Below are positions 15,542 to 23,351 of a stretch of 33,389 nt of DNA, piece by piece (position 1 is the first letter of the stretch; each line of letters opens with the position of its first letter). Under the pieces are notes generated by a model. That model was not told the DNA's origin. It saw only the letters and a program-made list of their open reading frames with translations, and made no database searches. A program made the translations under genes and the position numbers. Origin of the DNA: JAWVZB01 sp033722375 (GTDB lineage: Bacteria; Actinomycetota; Nitriliruptoria; Nitriliruptorales; Nitriliruptoraceae). The stretch covers positions 1 to 33,389 of the forward strand of contig JAWVZB010000022.1 of NCBI GenBank assembly GCA_033722375.1, in the 5' to 3' direction.

Positions 15542-15547
15542 AGGCTA
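15542..15547 (-). promoter_or_regulatory. Candidate -10 of the vanW-type gene
   Basis: TAGCCT on the minus strand, 10 nt before an ATG without Shine-Dalgarno sequence. It faces away from an identical hexamer at 15575-15580 on the other strand. Confidence 0.45.
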
Positions 15548-15574
15548 CCAGCGGGGCGGCATGGTCACGAGCAG

Positions 15575-15580
15575 TAGCCT
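15575..15580 (+). promoter_or_regulatory. Candidate -10 of the M23 peptidase gene
   Basis: TAGCCT on the plus strand, 29 nt before the GTG at 15610. The mRNA would start near 15587 and include the GGGAG ribosome site at 15598-15602. No clear -35 box. Confidence 0.4.
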
Positions 15581-15609
15581 GTTCGACCGGCCGCCCCGGG
15601 AGTCCGTCT

Positions 15610-16728
15610 GTGCGCCTGTTCGTCCGCGCCGTCGCGGTCACGATCGTGACCGTGATGCTGACGGCGTTGCCCACAGCGCCGAGCGGAGCGGACAACCGTC
15701 GTGCGCTCGAGCGGGCCAAGCAGCAGATCGCTGAGGTCTCCCGCGAGATCGCGGCCGCGGAACGGGATGCGGCAGCGGCCGAGTCGGCGCTGGCGGAGGC
15801 GGAGGAACAGCTGGCGCGGGTCGAGGAGGCGGTGAACATGGCGGCGCAGGCGGTCACCCGCCAGCGGGCGGCGGTCGACGACGCGGCGCGGCGGCTCGAG
15901 GTGCTGGAGGAGCAACGCACCGAGCTGCGGGCCGCGCTCGGTCGGCGGGCCGCCCAGCTCTACAAGTCGGCCGGCTCGCATCCGCTCGAGGCGGTGCTGA
16001 CGGCAGCGGACCTCGATGCTGCACTCGAGCGGAGCGCCTACCTGCGGGCGCTCAGCTCGTCCGACCGTGCAGCGCTCGAGGACTACGCCGCTGCGCAGGT
16101 GGCGGTCGGGGCGCAGCGCGAGCTGCTCACCGCGCAGCTCGGCGAGCTCGAGGCGCTCGAGGCGGAGCAGCGCGCGCTCCTGGCCGAGGTCGAGGAACTC
16201 ACCGCGACCAGGGCCCTGGCCGCCGCTGCAGCCCAGGAGCGCGTCAGCACGCTCGAGGCGAGGAAGGACGACCTCGAGGACGACGCGGCGGAGCTCGAGG
16301 AGCTCATCCGGCGGACGCAGGTCACGAAGCCGCGGACCACCGCCCCGAGCGCGAGTGGGTACGCGTGGCCCCGCTGTGATCGGGTCACCTCCGAGTACGG
16401 CTACCGGTGGGGTCGGCTCCACGCGGGGATCGACATCGACGGGAACCACGGCAGCCCCATCTTCGCCTCGAAGGGTGGCGTGGTCATCTACGCCGGTTGG
16501 CGGGGCGGGTACGGGCGGCTGACGCTGATCGACCACGGCGACGGGGTGGTCACCGCCTACGCCCATCAGAGCAGCCAGCACGTCGGGCGGGGCCAGACCG
16601 TCTCGAGGGGGCAGCAGATCGGGACGGTGGGAACGACCGGGAGCTCGACCGGGTCCCACCTGCACTTCGAGACCCGGGTCCACGGGTCAGCGGTGAACCC
16701 GCGTCGCTTCCTCCCGTCGTCGTGCTGA
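15610..16728 (+). CDS. Secreted M23 peptidase with coiled-coil domain (EnvC/NlpD-like)
   Basis: 372 residues. Signal peptide 1-27 (VRLFVRAVAVTIVTVMLTAL, then PSGA cleavage region). Long Ala/Glu/Arg coiled coil at about 30-255. M23 (LytM) domain at about 265-370 with the zinc residues in place: His271 and Asp275 (HAGID), His319 (AYAHQS), His350 and His352 (HLHFE). Intact ligands suggest an active endopeptidase that cuts peptide bonds of peptidoglycan, with the coiled coil acting as regulator as in EnvC or RipA partners. The GTG at 15610 is chosen for its GGGAG and because the signal peptide begins there; the frame stays open far upstream but only antisense to the vanW-type gene. Confidence 0.92.
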   Translation: MRLFVRAVAVTIVTVMLTALPTAPSGADNRRALERAKQQIAEVSREIAAAERDAAAAESALAEAEEQLARVEEAVNMAAQAVTRQRAAVDDAARRLEVLEEQRTELRAALGRRAAQLYKSAGSHPLEAVLTAADLDAALERSAYLRALSSSDRAALEDYAAAQVAVGAQRELLTAQLGELEALEAEQRALLAEVEELTATRALAAAAAQERVSTLEARKDDLEDDAAELEELIRRTQVTKPRTTAPSASGYAWPRCDRVTSEYGYRWGRLHAGIDIDGNHGSPIFASKGGVVIYAGWRGGYGRLTLIDHGDGVVTAYAHQSSQHVGRGQTVSRGQQIGTVGTTGSSTGSHLHFETRVHGSAVNPRRFLPSSC

Positions 16729-16765
16729 CCGCCGTTCGGCCGGGCTCCGGTGCGGCCATCGGTCG

Positions 16766-16771
16766 TATAGT
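16766..16771 (+). promoter_or_regulatory. Candidate -10 for a leaderless anti-sigma gene
   Basis: TATAGT ends 6 nt before the ATG at 16778, so transcription would start at or next to the A of the start codon. There is no Shine-Dalgarno sequence. This spacing is the usual one for leaderless actinobacterial mRNAs. Confidence 0.6.
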
Positions 16772-16777
16772 CGAGCC

Positions 16778-17521
16778 ATGGACGCCGCCTCCCACGAGCG
16801 CTTCGACGAGTTCGCCGTCGGTCACGTGCTCGGTGGGCTCGATCCCGTTGACGCGGCCGAGTTCCGCTCGCACCTGATCGGGTGTCGCGTCTGCCGCCTC
16901 CGGGTGGCCGAGCTCCGTGACCTCGCTTCGGAGCTGGCCGCCGCGGCGCGCGAGGAACGGACGGCGGCGCGGGTCAAGACCGAGGTCCGCGAGGAGGAGC
17001 CGCCGGAACCCGACCAGACCGAGGAGAGCGGGCAGCGTCTCAGCCGCTACGTGCCCATCATCGCGGTCGCGGCAGCTGTGGTGCTCGCAGGCGCGTTCTG
17101 GCTGTTCCAGGTCCGGGACCAGAACGCCACCCTCCTCAGCGCCACCGAGCAGCGGGAGACCACCCTCGCCATGCTCGCGGAGGCCGAGCCTGCCGATGCG
17201 GCACTGGCGCCGGGCGTGAACGGGATCGTGGTCAGTGACCAGTCCCGGATCGCGTTCACGCTGTCGGGCGTCCCGAGCCTGCTGCCCGACGGTCACGTGC
17301 TCGCGGTGTGGCTCGTCGATGGCGACGAGAGCGTCGTGGCGCGGCTCGTCGCCGGCGAGATCCCCGAGGGTCGACTCGCCCTCTTCGCCGATCGGGAGGG
17401 GGCGTCGGAGCTCGTGATCACGGTCCAGCCGACCGGCTCCCTCGATGCTCCTGCGGGGCGCGAGCTCGTGCGTGCGCAACTCGCTGGTGGTGTCGACGCG
17501 GGGGAGCGAGGAACGGGTTGA
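16778..17521 (+). CDS. RskA-like anti-sigma factor
   Basis: 247 residues. The cytoplasmic N-terminus holds a zinc-binding anti-sigma domain with His32, Cys36 and Cys39 (HLIGCRVC). A charged linker leads to one membrane helix at about 92-111. The outer domain resembles the anti-sigma-K (RskA) C-terminal domain: LSGVPSLLPDGHVLAVWLVDG and LALFADREGASELVITVQPTGS. Such proteins hold an ECF sigma factor inactive until regulated proteolysis. No sigma factor gene is adjacent here, so it is an orphan in this window. Probably leaderless. It is followed directly by a strong palindrome. Confidence 0.85.
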   Translation: MDAASHERFDEFAVGHVLGGLDPVDAAEFRSHLIGCRVCRLRVAELRDLASELAAAAREERTAARVKTEVREEEPPEPDQTEESGQRLSRYVPIIAVAAAVVLAGAFWLFQVRDQNATLLSATEQRETTLAMLAEAEPADAALAPGVNGIVVSDQSRIAFTLSGVPSLLPDGHVLAVWLVDGDESVVARLVAGEIPEGRLALFADREGASELVITVQPTGSLDAPAGRELVRAQLAGGVDAGERGTG

Positions 17522-17526
17522 ACGAG

Positions 17527-17556
17527 ATGAGGGCGCGGCTCGAGCCGCGCCCTCAT
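17527..17556. terminator. 30-nt perfect palindrome, likely terminator
   Basis: ATGAGGGCGCGGC, the loop TCGA, then the exact complement: a 13-bp GC-rich stem starting 5 bp after the anti-sigma stop. The tail CCTGTGTCGTT is only weakly U-rich. It should stop transcription before the end-joining operon. Confidence 0.65.
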
Positions 17557-17940
17557 CCTGTGTCGTTGCACGCCGACGATCGGCGCGCGGTTGTCGTGCG
17601 CTGGAGGAACCTGGTCACCGTCTCGCCGCACTGGGCGGCGACGTCGGGCGGGACGAGTCCCCGACCGATGCCGAGGCGGTGCTCGGAGTGGCTTCGCCAG
17701 GTGGTCCAGCAGCCGCGCTAGCGGCCGAGCACCTCCAGGGTCCCCAGTGAACAGTCGCTATCCAATGGACCACCTCCTCTCTCCTGTAGTGCGTAGGGAA
17801 CCACATCCGGGCGCGGGACGCGACCGCTTCTTGCGAGCCGTCCCAACTCGGCATGGTCGGGACGCGACGAGCGGACGGGCTTCGGACTGCGCGAGACGGC
17901 TCGGCCTGCGACCATGAGAGGTCCGGAACGAGGAGGAGTC
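17557..17940. other. Intergenic region before ku, no convincing gene
   Basis: 384 bp separate the terminator from ku. It holds two small inverted repeats: CGCCGA-CGA-TCGGCG at 17571-17585 and GGTGCTCGG/CCGAGCACC at 17678-17686 and 17725-17733. Part of it (about 17740-17800) is less GC-rich than the surroundings. Short open frames exist on both strands but none has a credible start and ribosome site together with protein-like composition. It probably contains the ku promoter; no TANNNT element stands out close to ku. Confidence 0.5.
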
Positions 17941-18882
17941 ATGCCGAGGGCGATGTGGTCCGGGAGCGTGAGCTTCGGGCTCGTGAGTGTGCCCGTGCGG
18001 CTGTTCTCGGCCGTCCGCAGCCACGACGTCCGCTTCCACAACCTGCACGAGAAGACCCAGGCCCGGGTCCGTCAGAAGCGGGTCGATGCCGACACGGGCG
18101 AGGAGGTGGCCTACGACGACATCGTCAAGGGCTACGACCTCGGGGACGGGCGACACGTCGTCGTGGACAAGGAGGAGCTCAGCGCGCTCGACCCGAAGGC
18201 GTCCCGCGAGATCGAACTGCTCGACTTCGTGGACGAGGAGGACATCGACCCCATCTTCTACTCCCGGCCCTACTACCTCGCCCCCGCCAGCGAAGCGGCG
18301 GGCAAGCCCTACCGGCTGCTGGTCGAGGCGATGCAGGACAGCGGCAAGGTCGGCATCGCCCGGTTCGTGATGCGCAGCAAGGAGTACCTCGCGGCGTTGC
18401 GGCCACTGGAGCAGGACGGGACCGTGGTGCTCGTGGCCAACACCATGAACTACGCCGACGAGGTGGTGGACGCGAGCACCGTCGACGGTCTCGAGTGGGC
18501 CGAGGTCGAGGTCTCGGATCGTGAGCGCGAGATGGCGAGCCAGCTCATCGGCTCGCTCGAGGCCGAGTTCCGGCCGGAGCAGTACGAGGACCGCCATCAG
18601 CAGCGGGTCATGGAGCTCATCGAGCAGAAGGCCGCCGGCGAGGAGATCGCTTTCCCCGAGCCCGAGGAGGAGCCCGGTGAGGTCATCGATCTCATGGAGG
18701 CGCTCGAACGCAGTCTGGCCCAGGCGGGTGGCGGTGGCGCCAAGACCGCCGACGCGGACTACGGCGGGCTCACCAAGCAGGAGCTCTACGAGATCGCGCA
18801 GGAACGTGGCATCGAGGGACGCAGCAACATGACCAAGGACGAGCTCGTCGCAGCGCTGCAGGCAGCGGACCGGGCTGCATGA
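17941..18882 (+). CDS. ku: Non-homologous end-joining protein Ku
   Basis: 313 residues. The Ku core begins MPRAMWSGSVSFGLVSVPVRLF and runs to about residue 255. The acidic linker is followed by a C-terminal SAP/Rho-N-like module (about 278-308: LTKQELYEIAQERGIEG, MTKDELVAAL) that may add DNA binding. Ku binds double-strand ends as a homodimer and recruits LigD. The ATG at 17941 has GAGGAGGAG just upstream; an earlier ATG at 17914 lacks this. The stop overlaps the next gene in an ATGA. It is first in a four-gene repair operon. Confidence 0.96.
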   Translation: MPRAMWSGSVSFGLVSVPVRLFSAVRSHDVRFHNLHEKTQARVRQKRVDADTGEEVAYDDIVKGYDLGDGRHVVVDKEELSALDPKASREIELLDFVDEEDIDPIFYSRPYYLAPASEAAGKPYRLLVEAMQDSGKVGIARFVMRSKEYLAALRPLEQDGTVVLVANTMNYADEVVDASTVDGLEWAEVEVSDREREMASQLIGSLEAEFRPEQYEDRHQQRVMELIEQKAAGEEIAFPEPEEEPGEVIDLMEALERSLAQAGGGGAKTADADYGGLTKQELYEIAQERGIEGRSNMTKDELVAALQAADRAA

Positions 18883-19502
18883 CCATGGCCGAGGACCCGC
18901 TCCAGGCGTACCGCGAGAAGCGCGACTTCGCGAACACGCCCGAGCCGTACGGGGACGACGGCGGAGCGGGCGGCGAGCAACCGCTGTTCGTCGTCCAGGA
19001 ACACGCCGCGTCGAGCCACCACTTCGACGTCCGGCTCGAGGCGGACGGGGTGCTCAAGTCGTGGGCGGTCCCGAAGGGGCCGTCGACCGATCCATCGGAG
19101 AAGCGGCTCGCGGTCCGCACCGAGGACCACCCGCTCGACTACGGCGACTTCGAGGGCGCCATCGACGAGGACGAGTACGGCGGCGGCGCCGTCATCGTCT
19201 GGGACCTGGGTCCCTACCGCAACCTCACGACCAACGATGACGGCGACCTGGTTCCCGTCACGGAGGCGATCGAGTCGAAGGGGCACGCCCGGGTGTGGCT
19301 CGAGGGCGAGAAGCTGCGGGGTGGGTACTCCTTCGTGCACGCCCGGGTCGGCGGTGACGACGACAACTGGCTGCTCGTGAAGGAGGACGACGACGAGGCC
19401 GACGCCCGCCGCAACCCGACCAGCACCGAGCCGGAATCCGTCCTGACGGGGCGCACCGTCGCCGACGTCGCCGCCGAGGAAGGCGACGAGAGTGGCGGCT
19501 GA
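18879..19502 (+). CDS. LigD-type 3'-phosphoesterase, stand-alone
   Basis: 207 residues forming the LigD phosphoesterase (PE) domain alone. Visible are LQAYREKRDFANTPEP, the motif FVVQEHAASSHHFDVRLE with His42, His48, Asp50 and Arg52, KSWAVPKGPS, then DHPLDYGDFEG and YGGGAVIVWDLGPY. The enzyme removes 3' phosphates or ribonucleotides from DNA ends before sealing. In many bacteria this domain is fused to ligase and polymerase; here it is a separate gene, overlapping ku by 4 bases and the ligase gene by 11. The acidic C-terminal tail contains NPTSTEPESVLTGRTV, resembling an interdomain linker. A second ATG at 18885 is an alternative start. Confidence 0.93.
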   Translation: MTMAEDPLQAYREKRDFANTPEPYGDDGGAGGEQPLFVVQEHAASSHHFDVRLEADGVLKSWAVPKGPSTDPSEKRLAVRTEDHPLDYGDFEGAIDEDEYGGGAVIVWDLGPYRNLTTNDDGDLVPVTEAIESKGHARVWLEGEKLRGGYSFVHARVGGDDDNWLLVKEDDDEADARRNPTSTEPESVLTGRTVADVAAEEGDESGG

Positions 19503-20517
19503 GGCGGCCTCGACGCTGGAGCGCATGCTCGCCCCCGACGTCCTCGATGAAGTGGTGGAGACCGACCGGGAGGGGTTCGTCGAACCGATGAAGGCGACCC
19601 TGACGGATGATCGCTTCGACGACCCGGACTGGATCTTCGAGCGGAAGCTCGACGGTGTGCGTCTGCTGATCCATGCCCGCGACGGCGTGACGATCTGGTC
19701 GCGCAACCGCGAGGACCTCACGGACACCTACCCCGAGATCGCCGAGGCGGTGGCCGACCAGGCGCCCCGCAACGTCGTTCTCGACGGTGAGGTGGTCGCG
19801 TTCTCCGGGGGGAAGACCAGCTTCTCGCGACTCCAGGGACGCATGCAGATCCGCGACCCCGACGAGGCACGATCCAGCGGGATCGCGGTCCACGCCTACC
19901 TGTTCGACATCCTGCACTGGGACGGACACGACCTCCGGGGTGTGCCGCTGCGCGACCGCAAGCGGATCCTGCGCACCGCCGTCGACTTCGCGGACCCTCT
20001 CCGGTTCACGAGCCACCGCAACGAGGACGGCGTGGCCTTCTACGAGGCGGCCTGCGGGAAGGGGTGGGAAGGGATCATCGCCAAGGAGGCGAGCTCCGCC
20101 TACAAGTCCGATACCCGTTCGCGGGACTGGCTGAAGTGGAAGTGCGTCAAGGAGCAGGAGTTCGTCATCGGTGGCTTCACCGACCCGAAGGGCGAGCGGG
20201 TCGGGTTCGGGGCACTGCTCGTCGGGGTGCACGACGGCGCGGGTGGCCCATTGCATTACGCCGGCAGGGTCGGCACCGGGTTCGACGACGAACTGCTCCA
20301 CCGCCTCGCGGGACAGCTCGCGGAGCTCGAACGTGACGAGTCCCCGTTCGTGGATCGGACCAGGCGGCGGAAGGGCGAGCATTGGGTCGAGCCCGAGCTC
20401 GTGGGCCAGGTCGAGTTCACCGAGTGGACCCCCGACGGGCGGCTCCGACACCCCTCGTTCAAGGGGCTCCGGCACGACAAGGACCCGGGGGACGTGGTCC
20501 GCGAGGAGCCGGTCTGA
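19492..20517 (+). CDS. ATP-dependent DNA ligase (LigD ligase domain)
   Basis: 341 residues. The nucleotidyltransferase domain carries the adenylated Lys52 in the motif ERKLDGVRL, then SRNRED, DGEVVAF, LFDILHWDG, EGIIAKEASSAYK and WLKWKC (motifs Ia to V). The C-terminal OB-fold follows from about residue 225 (FVIGGFTDPKGERVGFGALLVG). It seals DNA nicks and ends, working with Ku. The GTG at 19492 overlaps the previous gene by 11 bases and has GAGGAAGG upstream; an ATG at 19525 is possible. Its TGA shares a base with the polymerase ATG. Confidence 0.95.
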   Translation: MAAEAASTLERMLAPDVLDEVVETDREGFVEPMKATLTDDRFDDPDWIFERKLDGVRLLIHARDGVTIWSRNREDLTDTYPEIAEAVADQAPRNVVLDGEVVAFSGGKTSFSRLQGRMQIRDPDEARSSGIAVHAYLFDILHWDGHDLRGVPLRDRKRILRTAVDFADPLRFTSHRNEDGVAFYEAACGKGWEGIIAKEASSAYKSDTRSRDWLKWKCVKEQEFVIGGFTDPKGERVGFGALLVGVHDGAGGPLHYAGRVGTGFDDELLHRLAGQLAELERDESPFVDRTRRRKGEHWVEPELVGQVEFTEWTPDGRLRHPSFKGLRHDKDPGDVVREEPV

Positions 20518-21443
20518 TGCGTGCCGGTACCCAGACCTTCGGCGGGTACGAGATCGACGTCTCGAGCGTCGACAAGGTGCTCTTCCCCGACAGCGGCATC
20601 ACCAAGGGAGCGCTCCTCGACCACTACGACCGGGTCGCCGAGGTTGCGCTGCCGTACCTGCGCAACCGGCCCGTGGCGCTCAAGCGGTGCCCCGACGGGA
20701 TCGACGACTGCTTCTTCCAGAAGGCAGCCAGCGATCACTTCCCGGACTGGATCGCGCGGGTGGCGGTCCCCTTGCGGGGCGAGGACCGGCAGACCACCCA
20801 CGTCGTGGTCGACGACCACCCCACACTCGTCTACCTCGCCGACCAGGGCACCGTGGAGCTCCACCCGTGGCTCAGCCCGGCCGACGACCTCGAACATCCC
20901 GATCAGGCGATCTTCGACCTCGACCCGCCGGGCGGCGATCCCGGCTCGGTGGACGCGGCCCGGTTCGCCGCCCGGAAGGTGCGTGACCTCCTGGCCGACC
21001 TCGGGCTCCCGAGCCTCGTCAAGACCAGCGGTTCGAAGGGCTACCACGTCCACGTGGTGCTCGACGGCACCGCCCCGTACGACGAGGTGCGGGACTTCAC
21101 CGCCAGCGTGTCGGCCGTCCTCGCCGACCGGTACCCGGACCGGCTCACGACCGCCAAGCGCAAGGATCAGCGCAACGGACGGGTGTTCCTCGATTACCTG
21201 CGCAACGCCTACGGGCAGCACGCCGTGGCTCCGTACTCGGTGCGAGCGCTCGACGGTGCTCCGGTCGCGACCCCGCTCGACTGGGACGAGCTCGGCGACG
21301 CCGACCCGCAGCGCTACACGGTCCACAACCTCTTCCGGCGGCTGGGCCAGAAGGACGATCCGTGGGCGGAGGCGTGGGGGAGTGGCGGGGCGCTCGACGA
21401 CGCCCGGGACCGGCTCGAGGAGCTGCTCGACGACGGCGCCTGA
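20517..21443 (+). CDS. LigD-type primase-polymerase, stand-alone
   Basis: 308 residues of the archaeo-eukaryotic primase fold found as the polymerase domain of LigD. The metal-binding Asp134 and Asp136 sit in IFDLDPPGG, the nucleotide-binding segment is KTSGSKGYHVHV, and the third acidic residue is in RVFLDYLRNAYGQ. It fills gaps at breaks and prefers ribonucleotides in characterised relatives. The ATG at 20517 shares a base with the ligase stop (TGATG). It ends the operon 46 bp before a tRNA gene. The longer open frame from 20382 is not needed. Confidence 0.95.
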   Translation: MRAGTQTFGGYEIDVSSVDKVLFPDSGITKGALLDHYDRVAEVALPYLRNRPVALKRCPDGIDDCFFQKAASDHFPDWIARVAVPLRGEDRQTTHVVVDDHPTLVYLADQGTVELHPWLSPADDLEHPDQAIFDLDPPGGDPGSVDAARFAARKVRDLLADLGLPSLVKTSGSKGYHVHVVLDGTAPYDEVRDFTASVSAVLADRYPDRLTTAKRKDQRNGRVFLDYLRNAYGQHAVAPYSVRALDGAPVATPLDWDELGDADPQRYTVHNLFRRLGQKDDPWAEAWGSGGALDDARDRLEELLDDGA

Positions 21444-21453
21444 CGTTGGCTCT

Positions 21454-21478
21454 GCACGGTGCTTCTTCGGTACCGTGC
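21454..21478 (+). promoter_or_regulatory. Hairpin and possible tRNA promoter
   Basis: GCACGGT and ACCGTGC form a 7-bp stem 10 bp after the polymerase gene, followed by a mildly T-rich stretch: a plausible terminator for the repair operon. The same bases include TACCGT (21471-21476), 19 bp after TTGGCT (21446-21451), which could be the tRNA promoter. Both uses could coexist. Confidence 0.45.
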
Positions 21479-21489
21479 GCTTTCGTTCG

Positions 21490-21565
21490 GGGCGTATAGC
21501 TCAGCGGTACGAGCGCCGCCTTCACACGGCGGAGGTCGCAGGTTCGATCCCTGCTGCGCCCACCA
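21490..21565 (+). tRNA. tRNA-Val (anticodon CAC)
   Basis: A complete cloverleaf can be drawn. The acceptor stem is GGGCGTA/TGCGCCC with one G-U pair, the D stem GCTC/GAGC, the anticodon stem CCGCC/GGCGG around the loop TTCACAC (anticodon CAC, reading GTG codons), the variable loop AGGTC, and the T arm GCAGG-TTCGATC-CCTGC. The discriminator is A and CCA is encoded (21563-21565). I see no partial duplication of its 3' end nearby that would mark an integrated element. Confidence 0.95.
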
Positions 21566-21573
21566 TCCCCGGC

Positions 21574-21936
21574 TCACGCGGGATCGAGCTGGCTCCGGAT
21601 CCAAGCTCCGGTCGCCACCCCCGACGCCGCCATCGCGATCGCGAGCGTGGTCCGTTCGCCTTCGCCCGCGATGGACACGAGCGCATCGGCGAGGTCCGAG
21701 AGCATGCCGGCCTCGACCCACCGCGCGACCGGCTTGTCACGCCCGAGCGCCTCGACGAGGCCCGCGCCGAGGACCACGTCGCGTGCCCCGAGAGCCCGCA
21801 GCGCCACCCGGGTGCCGGGGGCCTCGGCGTCGTCTCCGATCCATCCCCGCCCCGCCAGGGTGGGTGCGGCGAGCAGGGCCGCCCCGATCACGACGCGGGC
21901 TCCGCCGTACAGCTTCGCGAGCAGGCGAGCGTCCAC
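21574..21936 (-). CDS. Small integral membrane protein
   Basis: 120 residues with three or four hydrophobic segments: RVVIGAALLAAPTLAG, ALGARDVVLGAGLV, a middle segment around ADALVSIAG, and LAIAMAASGVATGAWI. It resembles the many short uncharacterised actinobacterial membrane proteins that begin with a GxxRxxxG segment; no function is known to me. The GTG at 21936 has GGAGG upstream on its strand, and TAGGGT (21978-21973) is a likely -10. It converges on the tRNA gene and diverges from the metalloprotease gene. Confidence 0.75.
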   Translation of the reverse strand: MDARLLAKLYGGARVVIGAALLAAPTLAGRGWIGDDAEAPGTRVALRALGARDVVLGAGLVEALGRDKPVARWVEAGMLSDLADALVSIAGEGERTTLAIAMAASGVATGAWIRSQLDPA

Positions 21937-22004
21937 GGGTCCTCCGAGTGGCCGACGATCGACGGACGCGCCACCCTATCGACAGCCGGTGAGGCTGGAG
22001 GCCC

Positions 22005-23318
22005 GTGACCCGTCCCGTTCGCAGGTACCTGATGGCGCTGGTGGCGATGGTCGCCGCCGCCTGCGGGGGAACAGCCGTGCCGGACACCGAGGTGGAGCGT
22101 CCGGTGAGCAGCGCGACCGTCGCCGAGGCTCGCAGCGAGGCGACACGGATCCTGCCGACAGAGCTCGACGGCCTTCAGGCAGCCATGGACGCCATCGCGG
22201 CGGCGTTCGCCGACGCGGACCCCGACGCGCTTCGGCCCTACCTCCACGAGCCGAACTCGGAGTTCGGGCAGCGGTGGCTCGCCCGCGCCGGCAATCTGGC
22301 CGAGGTGCCGCTGGCCCACTACGCCCTCGAGGTCGATCCCTCTCTCCCGGATCTCGCCACCGACCGGGTGCGTGAGCGCTACGGCGAGGACGCCCGCGTG
22401 GTGTACGTCGTCGAGGAGCACGCCCTCGAGGAGTTCGACGAGCTGGGACCGGCCTACGAGGACATGTTCCTCACGGTGATCCCCGACGGCGACGGCGACT
22501 GGGTCGTGGCGGGTGACGAGGACGCCGAGCCGCTCGGCCTCGTGACCGTCGACCACCTCTGGGACCACGGCCCCGTCACGACCACGCGCCAGGGTCCGAT
22601 CCTGGCGCTGCACCACCCGGGCACCAGGAACCTCCCGGCCGTCGTGTCCGAGGCGGTCGGGGCGATGGAGGAGGTGCGCCGCAACTGGCCGCTGTCCTGG
22701 CCGGGCCAGGTGCCGATGATCGTGCCGCGGAGCCAGGACGAGCTGGCCGAGCTGCTCCACGTCACGTTCGACCTGTCGAACTTCATCGCGTTCGCGACCG
22801 CTACGCCGAAGAGCGAGCTCGGGACCTACGAGCTCACGGGGTCGCGGATCGTGATCAACCCTGACCGCTTCCTCGATCGGGCCTCGTCCACGCGGCGATC
22901 CATCCTCGCGCACGAGCTGCTCCACGTCGCCACCCGCCGGGTGTCGGGCCCCATGGTCCCTTCGTGGCTGGAGGAGGGGGTCGCCCAGGCGCTGGGCGAG
23001 GACCGGTCGACCACGGGCACGCGACTGTTGAGCGCCTTGGTCGTGCGAGGGTTCGACGGCAGTCTCCCGACCGACTCCGACTTCACCACCGGCGGCCGGG
23101 ACAACATCTTCCTGAGCTACCAGAAGTCGTGGAGCTTCGTCGAGTACCTCCGGGGACGCTTCGGCGACGAGCAGGTGGCGCGCTTCTACGAGTCCGCCGG
23201 TCGTGGCGCGGTGGGCGAGCCGGGGACCGAGGCCTGGCACGTGAGCCGGGCCGCGCGCGAGGTGTTCGGGGTGCCGCTGGCCGACCTCCAGGCAGCGTGG
23301 CGCGACTCGCTGGGGTGA
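22005..23318 (+). CDS. Lipoprotein zinc metalloprotease (peptidase MA-like)
   Basis: 437 residues. Signal sequence with a lipobox ending at Cys20 (VAAAC), so it is probably lipid-anchored outside the membrane. Residues of about 40-200 form a tail without clear family (possibly NTF2-like). The C-terminal half is a gluzincin domain: HELLH with His303, Glu304 and His307, then WLEEGVAQ at about 321-328 supplying the third ligand, as in peptidase MA-like proteins. Substrate unknown. The GTG at 22005 has GGAGG nearby. It ends 33 bp before thrS but is probably a separate unit, since a TACGAT -10 lies between. Confidence 0.85.
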   Translation: MTRPVRRYLMALVAMVAAACGGTAVPDTEVERPVSSATVAEARSEATRILPTELDGLQAAMDAIAAAFADADPDALRPYLHEPNSEFGQRWLARAGNLAEVPLAHYALEVDPSLPDLATDRVRERYGEDARVVYVVEEHALEEFDELGPAYEDMFLTVIPDGDGDWVVAGDEDAEPLGLVTVDHLWDHGPVTTTRQGPILALHHPGTRNLPAVVSEAVGAMEEVRRNWPLSWPGQVPMIVPRSQDELAELLHVTFDLSNFIAFATATPKSELGTYELTGSRIVINPDRFLDRASSTRRSILAHELLHVATRRVSGPMVPSWLEEGVAQALGEDRSTTGTRLLSALVVRGFDGSLPTDSDFTTGGRDNIFLSYQKSWSFVEYLRGRFGDEQVARFYESAGRGAVGEPGTEAWHVSRAAREVFGVPLADLQAAWRDSLG

Positions 23319-23322
23319 GCAA

Positions 23323-23328
23323 TACGAT
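23323..23328 (+). promoter_or_regulatory. Candidate -10 of thrS
   Basis: TACGAT in the 33-bp gap before thrS. A transcript from here would carry about 17 nt before the GTG, including AAGAGGAG. There is no room for a T-box leader. Confidence 0.35.
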
Positions 23329-23351
23329 CGTCGGCCGAAGAGGAGACCCCC

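Noticed and set aside
14212..15609. Upstream extension of the M23 peptidase frame
   Set aside because: The frame is open only because it mirrors the vanW-type gene. The signal peptide and ribosome site at 15610 fix the real start.
17615..17854. Minus-strand 79-residue frame before ku
   Set aside because: An AG-rich ribosome-like site exists near 17775 but not at a spacing that suits a start codon, and the translated protein is low-complexity without family resemblance.
21490..21565. tRNA-Val as an integration site for a mobile element
   Set aside because: No integrase gene and no repeat of the tRNA 3' end is visible in the flanks; the neighbours look like ordinary chromosomal genes.
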